Shown: positions 1 to 12,113 of the stretch, one piece after another
Layout of the letters: each line of letters begins with the position of its first letter
Numbering within the stretch: the stretch's first letter is position 1
From: Hyparrhenia diplandra
Lineage: Eukaryota; Streptophyta; Magnoliopsida; Poales; Poaceae
NCBI GenBank assembly: GCA_015847255.1
Contig: JADLZK010012669.1
Coordinates: forward strand, 50,650 to 114,649
Direction of reading: 5' to 3'
DNA length: 64,000 nucleotides
Notes under the pieces: generated by a model
What the model was told of the DNA's origin: nothing
The model's database searches: none
The model's input: only the letters and a program-made list of their open reading frames with translations
Made by a program: the position numbers and the translations under genes

Positions 1-899
1 GTGCCTAGTAATCAAGTATTAGAGATATATAATTATATATATATTATTATGCATGTACTCACCGTTCCGGCAGTCCTGCCGTCCCGTAATCAGGATCAGT
101 TCAATTCAATGCCCGACGCGCCTGCAGTTCGTGGCTCGCCGAATGGCTGATGCCGCGACCCGCGATGGCAATCCGCGATGTGGCGATGCCCGATGGAGCC
201 GATCCCAGTTGCCCTTCGACCCCTGCCTTCTACGGTTCGATGGAGCCGATCCCGGTTGCCCTTCGACACCTGCCTTCTACGGTTCCCTGGCGCGATCGCG
301 ATGTGGCCGATGGAGCCGATCCTTCTACTCCACCGCGGTATCTTTGACCTGCAGCGCAGGATGCCGCTCCGCCTCCGCTCACGGGGATGACGCTCGGGGC
401 AGAGCGAGGAGGAGCCAAGGAGGAGGTGCCGTGTCGGCGTATGGCGGCAGTGAGGGCGGCGTCCCGGCGGATGGCGAGGGCGGCAGCCTAGGTGGCGGCT
501 AGGGTTGGGGCGCCGAGAGAGGCGTTGCGAGCCCGGGTAGCGAGGGTGGTCGGGCGAGCGTTTTTTTTCTTTGAAAATTGTAAAAAAAACAACGTGTGGG
601 AGGAGTCGAACCCTGTTCGCTTGGGGCGCCTCACCTGCGTCGGTGCCTCACCGCACGGCGTTGGAGGGGGTGTAAGACCTCTGGACAAACTTTCGATCCT
701 GGCCCTCCGTTCGTGGATCCGTTGGTTGTTGTTTGTCAGTCTAAAAATAGAAAGAAGTGGTGCCTTATAGTAGAGATGCATGCATCCAATCCAAGAGTGA
801 GAGGCACACACACACCCAACACTATACACTCCAAGTATATATATTCAGCTACAAAACACTATCTAACATGTCAAAAAAAAAACACTATCTAAGTAATAA
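1..899. other. Non-coding flank with a short GC-rich repeat
   Basis: No supported gene. The reading frames between 53 and 502 overlap in several phases and follow a GC-rich stretch, with no recognisable domain. A 47-bp tandem duplication occupies 192-285. AT-rich sequence with short A and T tracts follows from 560, up to the Helitron-like end near 900. Confidence 0.6.
192..285. repeat. 47-bp tandem duplication (two copies)
   Basis: Copies at 192-238 and 239-285 both begin GATGGAGCCGATCCC and end in CTTCTACGGTTC, differing at a few bases. A shorter third piece (GATGGAGCCGATCC) recurs near 310. The function is unknown. Confidence 0.8.
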
Positions 900-945
900 C
901 TAGAAAACTCAGCGCGGCTTTGCCGCGCTTTCCTTGAGTTCACCT
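900..945 (-). mobile_element. Helitron-like 3' end (minus orientation)
   Basis: On the minus strand a perfect 7-bp stem (GCGCGGC, AAA loop, GCCGCGC) is followed after eight bases by CTAG and then T. This is the arrangement of Helitron 3' termini: a hairpin just before CTRR, inserted in front of T. The element body would run rightwards from 900. No 5' terminus (TC after A) could be chosen with confidence, so its length and any captured gene pieces are undefined. Confidence 0.5.
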
Positions 946-3900
946 ATATTTTTTTTACCATTAATACTGCAAAAGGTTGAGCGATGAGATCACCATTAGC
1001 AATATATGAGGATTTTGGAGTTGAGCTAAACTGTCGTGGAATCATGGTTAATTTACAGAGCATGATAAGGAGATCAAATATTTCCACAAAATATCATTGT
1101 GCCTGGACCCAAGTGTGTTGTAATTAAATTTGCATGAGGTACCTTGTTGTGAAAAACTGTATATCTAATTGTTAGAGTTGAATAAGGCACCGGGGACTGA
1201 AGCACCAAATAATTAACAAAACGGTTATGTGTTCATAAAATCTAGTAGTATTAGTTTGCTTGTAGAAAAGCAATGCAACAGTACCATTTCTATCATTAAG
1301 TAGACTATCAGCCACTGAAAACCCATGATAAGCATGCCAAATGGTCTTAGAAGCTTCCCAATGCACTGCGCCACTATACTAGCAGCCTCGAAAATTTTTA
1401 TGGTATTCCTGTGAGACAAGGTTCAGTAATTAACATACTACACTTGCAATTAGCAGAGCAAGTATTTTCAGACCAAGAACGCAGTACTAAAGGCAGTACA
1501 TCCAAGCTGAAATTACACACGAGAGTAAGGCAAGGATGTCATATTTTGAGTTATAGCATGTTCATACTATAGTGCTGCCTCATAATTTCGGATGAACAGG
1601 CTGCACATTCCCAAGTATGTCCTGTTCTCTCCCAAGTCCGCGTTCTGATTCCTTCGCTGTTCAGAGGCAATTGAAAAAACGGACGTCAAATGTCAATTGC
1701 ACTGCAGGCACTCATAGATGTGAAGAACTGAATTTTTTTTTTTACATAAACAAATAGATTTCCATACTCAATTGCCTGATCCTCTGTGCCTTTGACATTC
1801 AAGAAAGTAATCTAGTAAGCAGCATTGTTTTTAACACCTGATGACATGTAATGCATCATGGGCATTAGTACCGTAATAATGAGATATGATTTTTGCTAGT
1901 AAATTATAGAGGAAAATTAATATGCATTGGTTTCTTGATAACAAGAGAGACTCAGCTTTCCCAATACAGAAAACTGCTTGCCTAGTGGCCATATACTGAA
2001 TGTCAGTATGATCTGAAGCCTGTTTCTATCAGCAAAATAAATTAGTTTGTTCAAAAACTTGCAGCAATGTTACAATATGCACTGTATGTTGTATGTGTTG
2101 ATCAAAATATAACTGCTTGTGTCAAAATTATTTCAGCATAACTACACCTCTGAGAATAAGATTTCACCATTTATCCATCTCTAGTTTTAGGTTTGGGTCA
2201 CTTAAATTTGTCTTATAATGAGATTCTTAGTGTGTTCATTTCTTTTTTGGAATTAGGATTGGTGGTGTACGCTAAAATAAGTCTGATTTCCTCACGTATC
2301 CTCAAAATTTATGAGGTAATTGCAATTCTTCTACACATCGAGGCATGTGCTGGATTTAATTGACAGCAAGTTTTAGAACGTTAGAAAAGGATAATTGTAT
2401 TATTATTTTAAGTAAAAACTTTAAGATTTCCATTCCAACCCTAATGAAAAATGTAACTTCTGGCCTACTTATGTAGATATCCTATTTTTGCAGTGCATGA
2501 CTACTACTGTATAATTAATAAATTGCAAATAAGGAGTCATGAGCTACAAAAGAGACTCTTTGGCGCCCTATATATAAAATCACCACTGGCCACTATATTA
2601 TATGTTAGATACGCCTTCTATATGAATGAATCTTATCAAGTTCTGAAACACGCGCTTAGATAAAGCTATGCAAATTATGTTGATGTCATACTTACAAACA
2701 GTCCACAAACATGATTAGTCTCTTAGGTAATATTTTTAAGTATGAGACTGTAATATTGGATTCAGAAAAGCGTAAAAGTAAATCTGAATTTTTCTTCTCT
2801 GTCTCTGTGAATGGATTCAGCGTCAATTCATCAAGATGAAACATACTAACCATGGCACCATATTCTTTACAGACCTGATCTTCCAAACTGAATTCACACC
2901 ACAGGTGCTTGCTCAAGTTATTGGATTAATCATTTAGTCCTCATTGACATCTGGAAGATCTGAAAAAAGAAAATAGACAAAACAAATATGTTAGAGAGCC
3001 ATACATATGACGTGCGATTTTGCTGGTTATCAGGATTGAGTTCTGCTGTTTTGCAACAGCTGGATATTGGGCAGCATCCAACAGCACCAGGCAGAGGCAG
3101 ATCTCTGAAACTAATCTAGCTGCACTTCTGGAGGAAGGCAATAGCTCCTTCCACGGCACAGACTTGGGTGGTGATGGCGCATCTGACAATCTCTTCTATG
3201 GCACCTACAGCAGCAAAAGGGCACGGTAGAACCGCAGAGGGCGGCTTACGCGGTAGGAGAGGGTCGCGGTGGCAGGAGCTTGAGGAAGTCGCTCGTCCTC
3301 TGGTCCCCTTCCCATGAATTAGATGGGCTCGGTCTGTGGACGCTGGCCTTAATCTGGTCAGAGACATCCACGGCGGCGGTGGCTGGCCGGCCGGCGTGCT
3401 GCGCCAGTTCAGGGAAGGGGAAGATGAGCCGGAGGATGAAAAGCTTCAGGAGGCGGTCTGCGGATGCTGGCATTGATCTAGTCGGAGACGGACACGGCGG
3501 CGGTGGCTGGCCGACCGGCGAGCTGCGCCAGGCTCACGCGGCTCCGCGGTAGGTGATCCGTGGTCTGCTGGCCGCCGGGTAGGCCTGTTGGAGCGCGCAG
3601 CACGGTCGCAACTGGGGAGGCGCTTGCCGCGCCCACGGCGCCGGCACCCCATCCGCGCTGGGGCCGGCCCGCCCGCCCGCGCCGGGAGGAGGACGGAGGT
3701 GCGGGAGCCGCCCACGATCGGGTTCGCGAGGATTCGCGATGGCCCGGTTCGCGGCGTAACGGGCAGGAGACCCGCGAAGACCCTGAACGAACGGACCAGA
3801 TCACTTGTTCGCTTGATCCGACGGATATCAGACTAACGGGCTACGTGGCGCGCTCCACTGGCCCGCTTTTTTCCTATATGGAGATTAATTAATGAAGAAA

Positions 3901-5180
3901 AAGGCACGTGACTTTCCATTTCTCTATCTCTCTTCTATCCATGCAGTGGAGCATGCAGCGTAGGGAAAAGGTTTTTCTGGATCGTGCCGTATGTCACGGC
4001 TCCTGGGCCCTGGCTGCTGCCTTGCAAGCCGCACCACGTACTGGGCCTGGGCCTGGGCCTTGGCCCACGCCAGGTACGTTTCTGAAGGGAATCTAATCCG
4101 ACTAGAAACCTGTTAAAACGCCGTAAGTGTATATGGTCAAACAATTTATCCAAGAATTTGAAAAGTCTAGAACTTCATGTTTCAAGGCCAAGGTGTTCTT
4201 GTTCAAGTTTACAATAAAAGAATATAAGCAGGGCACATTTTTGAAGGTGTGAAGGAGGTAATAGAAGTTTACATTCAGTTGATGCACGTAATCAAAGAAG
4301 CTGTGTGAGGGAATATTGAGGTGGACCGGCAACTAACGATGTACTGTATGTCGTAGCATGTATAAGCAGCTCTTGTTCGCTTCAACTTATGAGCCTGTCT
4401 TATCAACCACGAAATAGTGTTTTCTCTCAAAACAAAACAGGATCAACCGGCTTATCAGTCATAAAACGATTAACTTAACCATAATTATTTTTATGGTCAA
4501 GCTTTTAGATGGATATTAAATGGTATGACAATACAATATTTGGCTTTGTTATTAGTCATGCTCTTATACGTATTATTACATATATAATAACTATATATAT
4601 ATATATATACTCATATACAAAATGTCCCAAATGGCCCTTGAATTACCTAGAGTATATCTGGTACGGGCATGGTGACGACCCCTCTTTGCTCGATCTGCAG
4701 ATTATTGTCACTCTTGCCATGTTGTGCATGAACCTCTCATCTGTTTGCTACGTCATTCGTGCAGTGAGGAGACATACGGCTAGCCGTGATTGCAAGGATG
4801 TTACCGTGCTGTCCAGTCCAGTCCAGTACACCTTCTCAAAGTAAATGGCACGTACTAGAGCCAAGACCTATAGCTAGCCTTTGGCAGTCGAATAATTTGC
4901 CGTGCAATATGCATAGAATACAAGGGGTACACATTGAAATTTTTTCATGCAGCGAGGGCTAGAAAGTAAAAGACCTATTGGAGTCACACAAATTCCAAAT
5001 TATGTTGAAATTTTTTTAAAAAAACACCATATATATGCCTGCACTAGGTTCTTGTGTTCCTCTTTGTGTTGGATTTTCCTCGGATAGAACCCTTTTTGTA
5101 AAGCTTCTTCAATCATATTGGTTGTAGTAGGACCCCTAAAAGAATCTCATCACCCAATTGTTTTTAAAAGCATTCATTAA
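946..5180. other. Intergenic or Helitron interior without recognised genes
   Basis: AT-rich from 950 to 3,000, then a GC-rich block at 3,100-3,800 that resembles the 5' part of a grass gene, then AT-rich again. Short frames (for example minus 2941-3189 and plus 3560-3892) show no domain that I recognise. The abrupt change in composition would fit a captured gene fragment inside a Helitron, but this is inference. Confidence 0.4.
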
Positions 5181-5185
5181 ATTAA

Positions 5186-5214
5186 ACCGTGGCAACGTAC
5201 GGGCATTATACTAG
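5186..5214 (+). mobile_element. Second Helitron-like 3' end (plus orientation)
   Basis: An imperfect stem-loop (CCGTG, GCAACG loop, TACGG) lies about eight bases before CTAG, which is followed by T at 5215. This closely resembles the common grass Helitron terminus built on CCCGTGGCAACGCACGGG. The element would extend leftwards from 5214. Its 5' end was not found. Confidence 0.5.
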
Positions 5215-5534
5215 TTTGCCTACTAATTACTTTTGTTTCGTGACCTCCGCGCGCTTAGCATGACGGGGAAGGCCAACGATTCTGTTTTGATGCTGCGTGT
5301 GCTTTCAAGAAAGGTGAGATAGGTGTTTACCGTACTTGCTAGCATATACTCAGCTCGGCCAGGGGCAATACATGTACCGATACTGTTGAGTCGTACATAA
5401 AGGCATCCCCATGGTCACACACACAGACTCCAGATTTTGTTGTTATTATTATTCTCTTCTGCGCGCCAGTCCTGAACTTTTTTTTTATTTCGATTCACTA
5501 CCGACTCGCCTCCTTTGCCGGCACAAAAACACTA

Positions 5535-5905
5535 GACCAGGTCATTGGTGAATGTCACGCACAACAAGCGCACTTGTCGGCTTTGACGAGTGCCTAGATC
5601 GCACTTGACAGAAAAGAAACGTGACGACAAGTCTGGCGGTGACAACGTCTTTGCTGAGTGCCCTCATCCTGGCACTCGGCAAAGGCTGATGGCAGCTCGC
5701 TTTGCTGAGTGCTACCTTTCCGACACTCGGCAAAGGTAGGATATGTCGAGTGGCAAAGGGTGACTTTGCCGAGCGTTTTTCGTTTTGCCGAGTGCCGATC
5801 TTGAGACGCTCGACAAAGCATGTCTTTGCCTAGAGTGCCCGAAAAATTGCCTTGGGCAAAGTGTTTGGGACTCAGTAAAGGTGGGGATTCCTGAAGTGAC
5901 GACTA
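5535..5905. mobile_element. Non-autonomous CACTA-like fragment
   Basis: The block is packed with TTTGCCGAGTGC-type motifs in both orientations (for example around 5651, 5701, 5763 and 5782), separated by short spacers. Such arrays are the subterminal repeats of a widespread grass CACTA family. A possible right end is the minus-strand CACTTCAGGAATCCCC near 5899. The putative left end near 5530 (CACTAGACC) matches poorly and no 3-bp duplication is visible, so this is called a relic. Confidence 0.6.
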
Positions 5906-6019
5906 CAAAAGAATGTGAGCGATGAATGGACCTTGTGAATACAATTTGTCGTTTTTCGATGATCATCTTATATCAGTCCAAATTAAACCGGAGAGTCGTT
6001 TATCAAACATGAAAATAAA

Positions 6020-6730
6020 TTAGTTCTGCTAAAGTGATATGGGCAAACTTTGCTACTTGTTTTGGTGCTAGGGATGTCCTAAAAAATCTTACACAGGCCT
6101 GGAGATGGTGTGATAAATGGCTACCTAATAACAGAAAATTTCATACTTTGGGCATTGCAGCAATCTGCTGGGCAATTTGGCTGGCTAGAAACAAGAGTTG
6201 CTTTGATAAAGTCAAGCCAGCATCACCACTTTCTATTATCTGTCATGCATGTGCCCTCATGTGTTACTGGGCGGGTCTATATGCAGGTATTGACAAGGAA
6301 GCCATTCAGGATGCAATCACCAAGACTATGCAGTATGCGGTCAAACTCTTGAACAAGAAGCAGAAGAAGGAGCAGAGCGAATTGGAAGACAAGGATTCTG
6401 AAGATCAGCACTAATGTTGGAAGTACAAATGCACGAGTGTATCTCCCACAGGATGGAAAACGGCTACTCTTTTGTATCTGTCGTGTGCTGTTGGCAGTAA
6501 TCTGTCGTTGGAATGTTATGAAACCCTATGTATCTTCTGCATGTAGGGCTCTGGTTCTTCGGTCAGCTCTTCTGGTGGGGTTGATAAACCTCATGTTAAG
6601 TCTAGTCCCTTAGTCATCAGGTCATTAGTAGTACATCTCAGTTGTTACTCTGTTTCTGTCTAAACTCCTCCGAACATGCTTTGTATTTCCGTTACTTGTA
6701 ATGGAAATGGGGTTTCCTCAGTTCAAAAAA
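6020..6730 (+). mobile_element. 5'-truncated LINE (L1-type) with target-site duplication
   Basis: The reading frame 6034-6414 encodes the C-terminal end of a plant LINE ORF2 protein: a W/C-rich stretch (AICWAIWLARNKSCFDK, then IICHACALMCYWAGLY) as found after the reverse transcriptase and zinc-binding region, ending in a lysine- and acid-rich tail. About 310 bases of 3' untranslated sequence and a poly(A) run ending at 6730 follow. The same 15 bases (AAACATGAAAATAAA) stand at 6005-6019 and 6731-6745. Target-primed reverse transcription explains the 5' truncation. The remnant is not autonomous. Confidence 0.85.
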
Positions 6731-6965
6731 AAACATGAAAATAAACATGGTTCAGATCTATTACATTACAAGGTTAAACTCCACAATACAATGTTGTTAA
6801 TACCAAAACTGGAGTCCTTATTATGAAACAAAACAACTCTGTCACAAATCGCTCCAAACACTAATACAATGTTGTTACTACCAAAACTAGAGCCCCAAAG
6901 AAGTCACAAATCATGGATGGCTCCAAACACTACTACTAAACGCAAATTCTGTAGCTCGAGGGATG

Positions 6966-7340
6966 GATGGGCGGTTCATTTGCCTTGACCGTTTTGAGGG
7001 GCGGTTCAAGCGGGTTTTTGGGACCAAAACCGGGATCCTCCTCTCTTGGCCACGTCCATGTGCCCATCTATAACTCATATCCGTTCATTAGGTCCAAGCA
7101 TGACAACATCCGATCCTCCACGCCCGTGAAAGGGGCGGCTAATAAGGATAACCGCCCCCTACCGAGGAGTGGTCCCTTGTGCCTTTCATTAGGGGCGGCT
7201 CAATATAAAACCGCCCCTACTCAAGATTCACGGTATGGTACTAAACATCCGGGTTGCTCGATTGCAGCGGCGACGCCTTTGTCTAGGGGCGGTTGTTTCT
7301 AAAACCGCCGCCCTAAAAGGAAAAACTGTAGAGGCGGCCC
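6966..7340. repeat. Left subterminal repeats of the CACTA element
   Basis: Repeated GGGGCGGTT/GGGGCGGCT and inverse AACCGCCCC motifs (for example near 6970, 7000, 7131, 7161, 7192, 7210 and 7284), often as inverted pairs spaced about 20 bases apart. In En/Spm-type elements such motifs bind the element's own DNA-binding protein. That role is inferred here. Confidence 0.75.
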
Positions 7341-7849
7341 ATTTTTAATCTAAAAACGGTTGTTTCTAAACCCCCTAAACCTGGATTTGGCAAAAAAAAA
7401 AAATTCAAAACTCAAATATATATACCCGCCTCTATAAACATCTATAATTCACAATTCTCACAATATATGTACATATTATATTTAATAAACATCTATAATT
7501 CACAATTCTCACAATATATACATATTATATTCAATAAACATCTATAATTCACATAACTCACAAAGTATCATCTCCATTACTCAATCTTACAATAAACATT
7601 CATTATTCACATAAGTTACAAGTTCAATCTCATCTCTTACTTCACCTCCCTATTGCTAGCCTTTCCCACTCACGAAAATGTTGAAGTTGTGGATTCTTCT
7701 CCGCAACTCGAAGTACGATCAAGGTAGCAACCTTTTGGATGTATAGCATGATCTAATATGAAGTCACAAAGGCTAGCCACGAGTTCCAAGAGGTCATCAT
7801 CTCGGTAAGGGTCCCCTTTTGTCCCTACGGCGTCTCGCCTACACAATTA

Positions 7850-10800
7850 GGAGATAATAAAAAGTTAGCCTATATATAGAAACACATAGTGAGCATATAC
7901 ATAGAGAGAAAGGAATGAGCATATATACCAAATCCGGGTGTCTCGTGTACGAAAGATCGTTACTCATCGCCATGCATACGTAATATCCACAAAGTGAACA
8001 CTTCCGGGCTTTTGCTTGGCACCTTTGTGTATATAAAATTGTTAGCAAATGCATTTGAGATTATGCAAGATCGAGGTAGGTCATACTTACACAAGTTTCA
8101 GTTTTGGACACGGCTCACCCTTCTTCATTCGGCAAGATGTCTCCCATTCAACTTTTTAACATACCAACGGTATGCCCTCGTTGAAATTGATATTCACAAA
8201 TACAACATGTTAGTATGTGACAAAAAAAAAGTTAGGAGGTTATATTGAATCATATAAGAGGATTGTCGTTATTTATACGATTTGAGAATCGCTATGAAGT
8301 CGGAATAATGTGCGGCGGAGGAGTGTGCGGTGAATCCAAAACCCACGCGACGCCGATCTCGACATCGACACATATAGCGATCCAGTGGTTCTTGCATAAA
8401 TTCAATCGAGGAAAACGATAAACTCATTTGCGTATAATATGTATTAACCAACCTTTATATACAGATTGAACTTACCCGAAGTGGTATGGTAGCCATATAC
8501 TATGATTGTTTTCGAGATTTTTTTTGAAAGACACGGCTAAGTATGCCGCCATGTTAATGGCCAGCGTCCTTCATTGCCTTCTCGCCGGATTTTCTCTTTC
8601 TCCTCCACGGTCGATCCACCCGCTAAGTATTTGCTATCCAGTTTCCATTGCTCGGGAAATGCAAAGCGTGTTTGTGCTATTTGTCGAGGATCCATGTATG
8701 CATTTTTTAGACTTGGAACCTGTTTTGCAAGGTGCGCTTGCATACTAAAAGAGATCGATTAGGTTAGTTACAACGTTATCAAAATATCGCAATCATACCA
8801 TATTAAGAGAGAAAATGACTTACATGCAGATAGATGTGAACTAGATTAATGTCCATTTCACCAAGGTGATACAATGTATGCATGTCATCGAAAGTGAAGG
8901 CAATCTCACCACCAGGTCCACCGAGAAGGTTATTGGGGTAGTGGAGTGTTATCTCGGTTATGTCCGTCCTCTCGGATACCAACAAGTACCAATCATGAAA
9001 CTTTTTCATTCCCGTGGCATCTTCTCGCATGACATCGTTTGGTAGGAATATCTTGCCTCTTTCATATTTTTTCGGGCGGTTCCTTGACCATCCGATTCTT
9101 CCAACATCGGGATACTTTTTGGCCGGAAAGTGATTGGTGATCTGAAGGGTCGGAAGTATGTCCCGCTACTTCTTTGACTTGGTTACGTGGGTTTGAACCG
9201 ATCATGGGCGAACCACCGGACACCAACGCAGACGTCCTTCATCGGCACAAAGACGAGCCCGCAATGGATTGGATACTTTTTCCTAAGCTCCGACTCCTCC
9301 CAAAAAAATCCTCGATGCCATAACTTGTTCGCAGACGAAAGGCCCCTGGCGGAAGCCGCATGTCCGGAATTTGCCGCTTCTCTTTACCCCCGAAGTTTCT
9401 TTCGGAGGCACCTCTGTTTCTTTCGGAGGCACCTCTGCTTTTGTTTCGGGGCACCTCCGTTTCAACCGGAGTTTCTTTTGAAGGCACCGCGCTCAGTAGG
9501 ACGTGGAGAAGAGTGTGGCATCTCGGGCATTTGTCGGTCACGAGGAGGGGAGTGTGGCATCTCGGGCATTTCTTCGCCACGTGTTGGTGAAAGTATCTCC
9601 CCTCCTCGATAACTCCTTCTAGCCGTGGAAAATTGGGTGGGGGAGGCGAAGAACCGGTTAATCACGATGTCTCGTTTGTGCGGAGGATGAACTATCGAAT
9701 GCATTGCCCGAGTTTGGACACTCCCTCGAGAGTCGGGTGTTCAAGGTCATAATCCATGTAATGGGGCTCCACGCTATGCACCTCGACCCTAGTGTAGTCT
9801 GGCAGGGATAGGCTTACCGTGCCACCCGCCCCCGGGGATGTGCCTCACCGTTCGCGGCAACCTTGACAACTTGAGCCCTTCCGACGAGAACCACACATTG
9901 GTAACTAGTTGGTTCCCCGTATGCGATCGGCGGCGGTTGTGCCTGCGGTGGAACCTTGGCTCGCTAGGAACTTCCGGAGGGCTCCCGACCATCGCGAAGT
10001 TGGGCGGCGGGTTCGCAGACAGCCCTCTTTCCTCGGCGCCTTCGCTACCATGGCCATGATTGTGCTTTCAAGTTCCGACGCTTCGGTCTCTACCATGCTT
10101 CTTGTATGTGTCTTTGGTCCTCTTCAAAGCCATGTCTCGGGTTGTTCTTTTCCCTATGCCCCCGGTGCGCCTGTGGTGCTCGGCGTTTCCCAAGGCAAGT
10201 GTCAATTTCGTCCTTCTCCGGAAGGTTTGAATGAGCCCTTCTCCTTTCCTTGACCGTATTCCAATATCTTTGATACTACCTCTTGAGTCTCCGATTTGTC
10301 AAACTTAAGGGAAGAACCGGACGATAAGGTGCTCCCCGGCATGTATCCAATTCCTTGACCGTATCCCCAAATTCGCACACGGGAATCCCTACCGCTTCCG
10401 CCTCTTCGTCCCTCTTTTAGGAAAGTCTTTTCTGCTGTAAAGTATCCACCGGAACCTAAATGGGTAGGGTGTATGTTCTTCTTCGCTAGCTTCGCCGTTA
10501 CGGCACCGAGGGCCAATGCTTCCGCCGTAGTCTTTTGAGCCACTAGGTCGTCCCATTGACTCTCGAAGTTATGTTCCCATACTTGTGAAACGGCGCCGCG
10601 TGCCACGTTGGATATATTTGGTGTTGAGCTCACACCTCCAACGTCGGAATATCTCCCCCATTGTCCTAAAGGCTTGACGTTTCACGGCCTCCCCGGTACG
10701 GATGGAAACTTGAAATTGACTAACGGCTTGTTCCATAGGCCTCTCTTTGTCTCGTCCGGTATTTCGGCCATGATGGGATAGCCGGGTTCAACCCGATCTC

Positions 10801-11400
10801 TAACAAGGGCGCCCATCGAATTACGGAATCTTGCCCTCATCTTCTCCGGCTACGGATGTCCCCTCCCGGACCGACCTCCGTTATCACATAGACCACGTTC
10901 TTGTCGGGATCTTGGTTTGGTTTTCTTATCCCTCCTCGTTTCCTCTTTGGCGCCGAGGTTGTGGTCGGTCCGGGGTTCGGGAGCGAGTTGGTATTGTTCA
11001 CCTCGTGGCACGTGCCTCTTCTCTTTGTTGCTCTCGGTGCCTTCAACGAAAAGCGTCGCGGACGCCGACATCGTCGTCGTTTTGGAGGAGATTCATCACG
11101 GACCTATGTACACGGGAGGCCAAAGTGTTAATGGTAGTGACATGATAAAAGCATTAGCAAAAATTGATTACTAAGGCTTTGTGTCTCTACCTCGTTCTCC
11201 TCGTTCGCGGGTCAAAGTCTTTGTCCAGGTCGTCCCTCGGTGGGCCTATGCCGGGTTCGCGGGGAAAGGATCCTCGGGACTTACATATCCCTCCTCGGAA
11301 CCCTCGCGCCATCATCATCTTCATTAGAGTTGTCATCATCCTCTCCTTCTCTTCCCTCTTCTTCATCCGTGAACGGATCAATTGTATCTTTCATCTCGAG
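7850..11400 (-). pseudogene. CACTA second gene: Transposase_24-like plus Ulp1-like region, broken
   Basis: Reading from 11,400 down in several frames: an acidic and basic N-terminal stretch; a lysine/arginine-rich segment with an ITEVG motif near 10,880; the Transposase_24-type core at 10,202-10,633 (QWDDLVAQKTTAEALALG, then HPTHLGSGGY); and, at 8,803-9,030, the motif KKFHDWYLLVSERTD that precedes the Ulp1-like part in many grass CACTA proteins. A final stretch at 7,839-8,054 contains LCGYYVC, where Ulp1 cysteine proteases carry the catalytic Cys. These parts are joined only across frame changes and some may be exons. Family knowledge suggests a DNA-binding accessory protein. The protease-like part is common in plant CACTA elements and its role is unclear. 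Confidence 0.7.
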
Positions 11401-12077
11401 TATACTCTTGTCTACCTGTGCGTGGAACTCGTCGAAAGTCATGGCATGAGGCTCTCCCTCTTCAATGGGTTTCCGTGCTCAAGGCTACGGGGTGCCTTGT
11501 CTCTTGTCGGGGACATTTTTCGATTTAGTCTAGTACAAAAAAAAAGATTTGGCGTTAAATATGCCAAGTAGGGTCCTAGTTTCATGAAGAAATAAAATGA
11601 CGGTAGTGGTTTGCTCTCAAATTAGCGGGTTCACTATCATGTAGTCTCGGTTTACCCTTTTGTATCATCGAGCAAAAAACTAGTAGAAACATTAGAGGCC
11701 TCGGATAGATGTCAATCATCATTTGATCATGTACTTGGAGCATAAGGGCATCGAACGAAAAAAGGTAATGAAGGTAATGTAGGGGCGGCTAGCAATGATG
11801 GCAGTTCCTCACAAGTTCATGATCATCAGGCTATATTTTTTTATGGAATGTGACAATTTCATCATCGGCCAAAGGAGGGAGGGGGACAAATACAAAAAGG
11901 GTTATCATATAAAAACAAAGTGAGCACATAGAAAGTACGGTGACCATATAAAAAACCCAAATTACGCCGCCAGCCGCTAAAATTTTTTCGCCGCAAGCAA
12001 GTTTACTTGCGCCATCATGAAGGCAAAGATAGAGAGGAGGCCAAGAGAGAAGGTAGAGGAGGCTAGAGGGAGGGAGG

Positions 12078-12113
<36 letters not shown>

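Noticed and set aside
53..502. Open frame of 149 codons near the left edge
   Set aside because: Overlapping frames in the same GC-rich block, no domain, and it covers the 47-bp tandem repeat.
596..625. Sequence resembling a tRNA T-arm (GTCGAACCC)
   Set aside because: The stem does not pair and no acceptor, D or anticodon arm is present.
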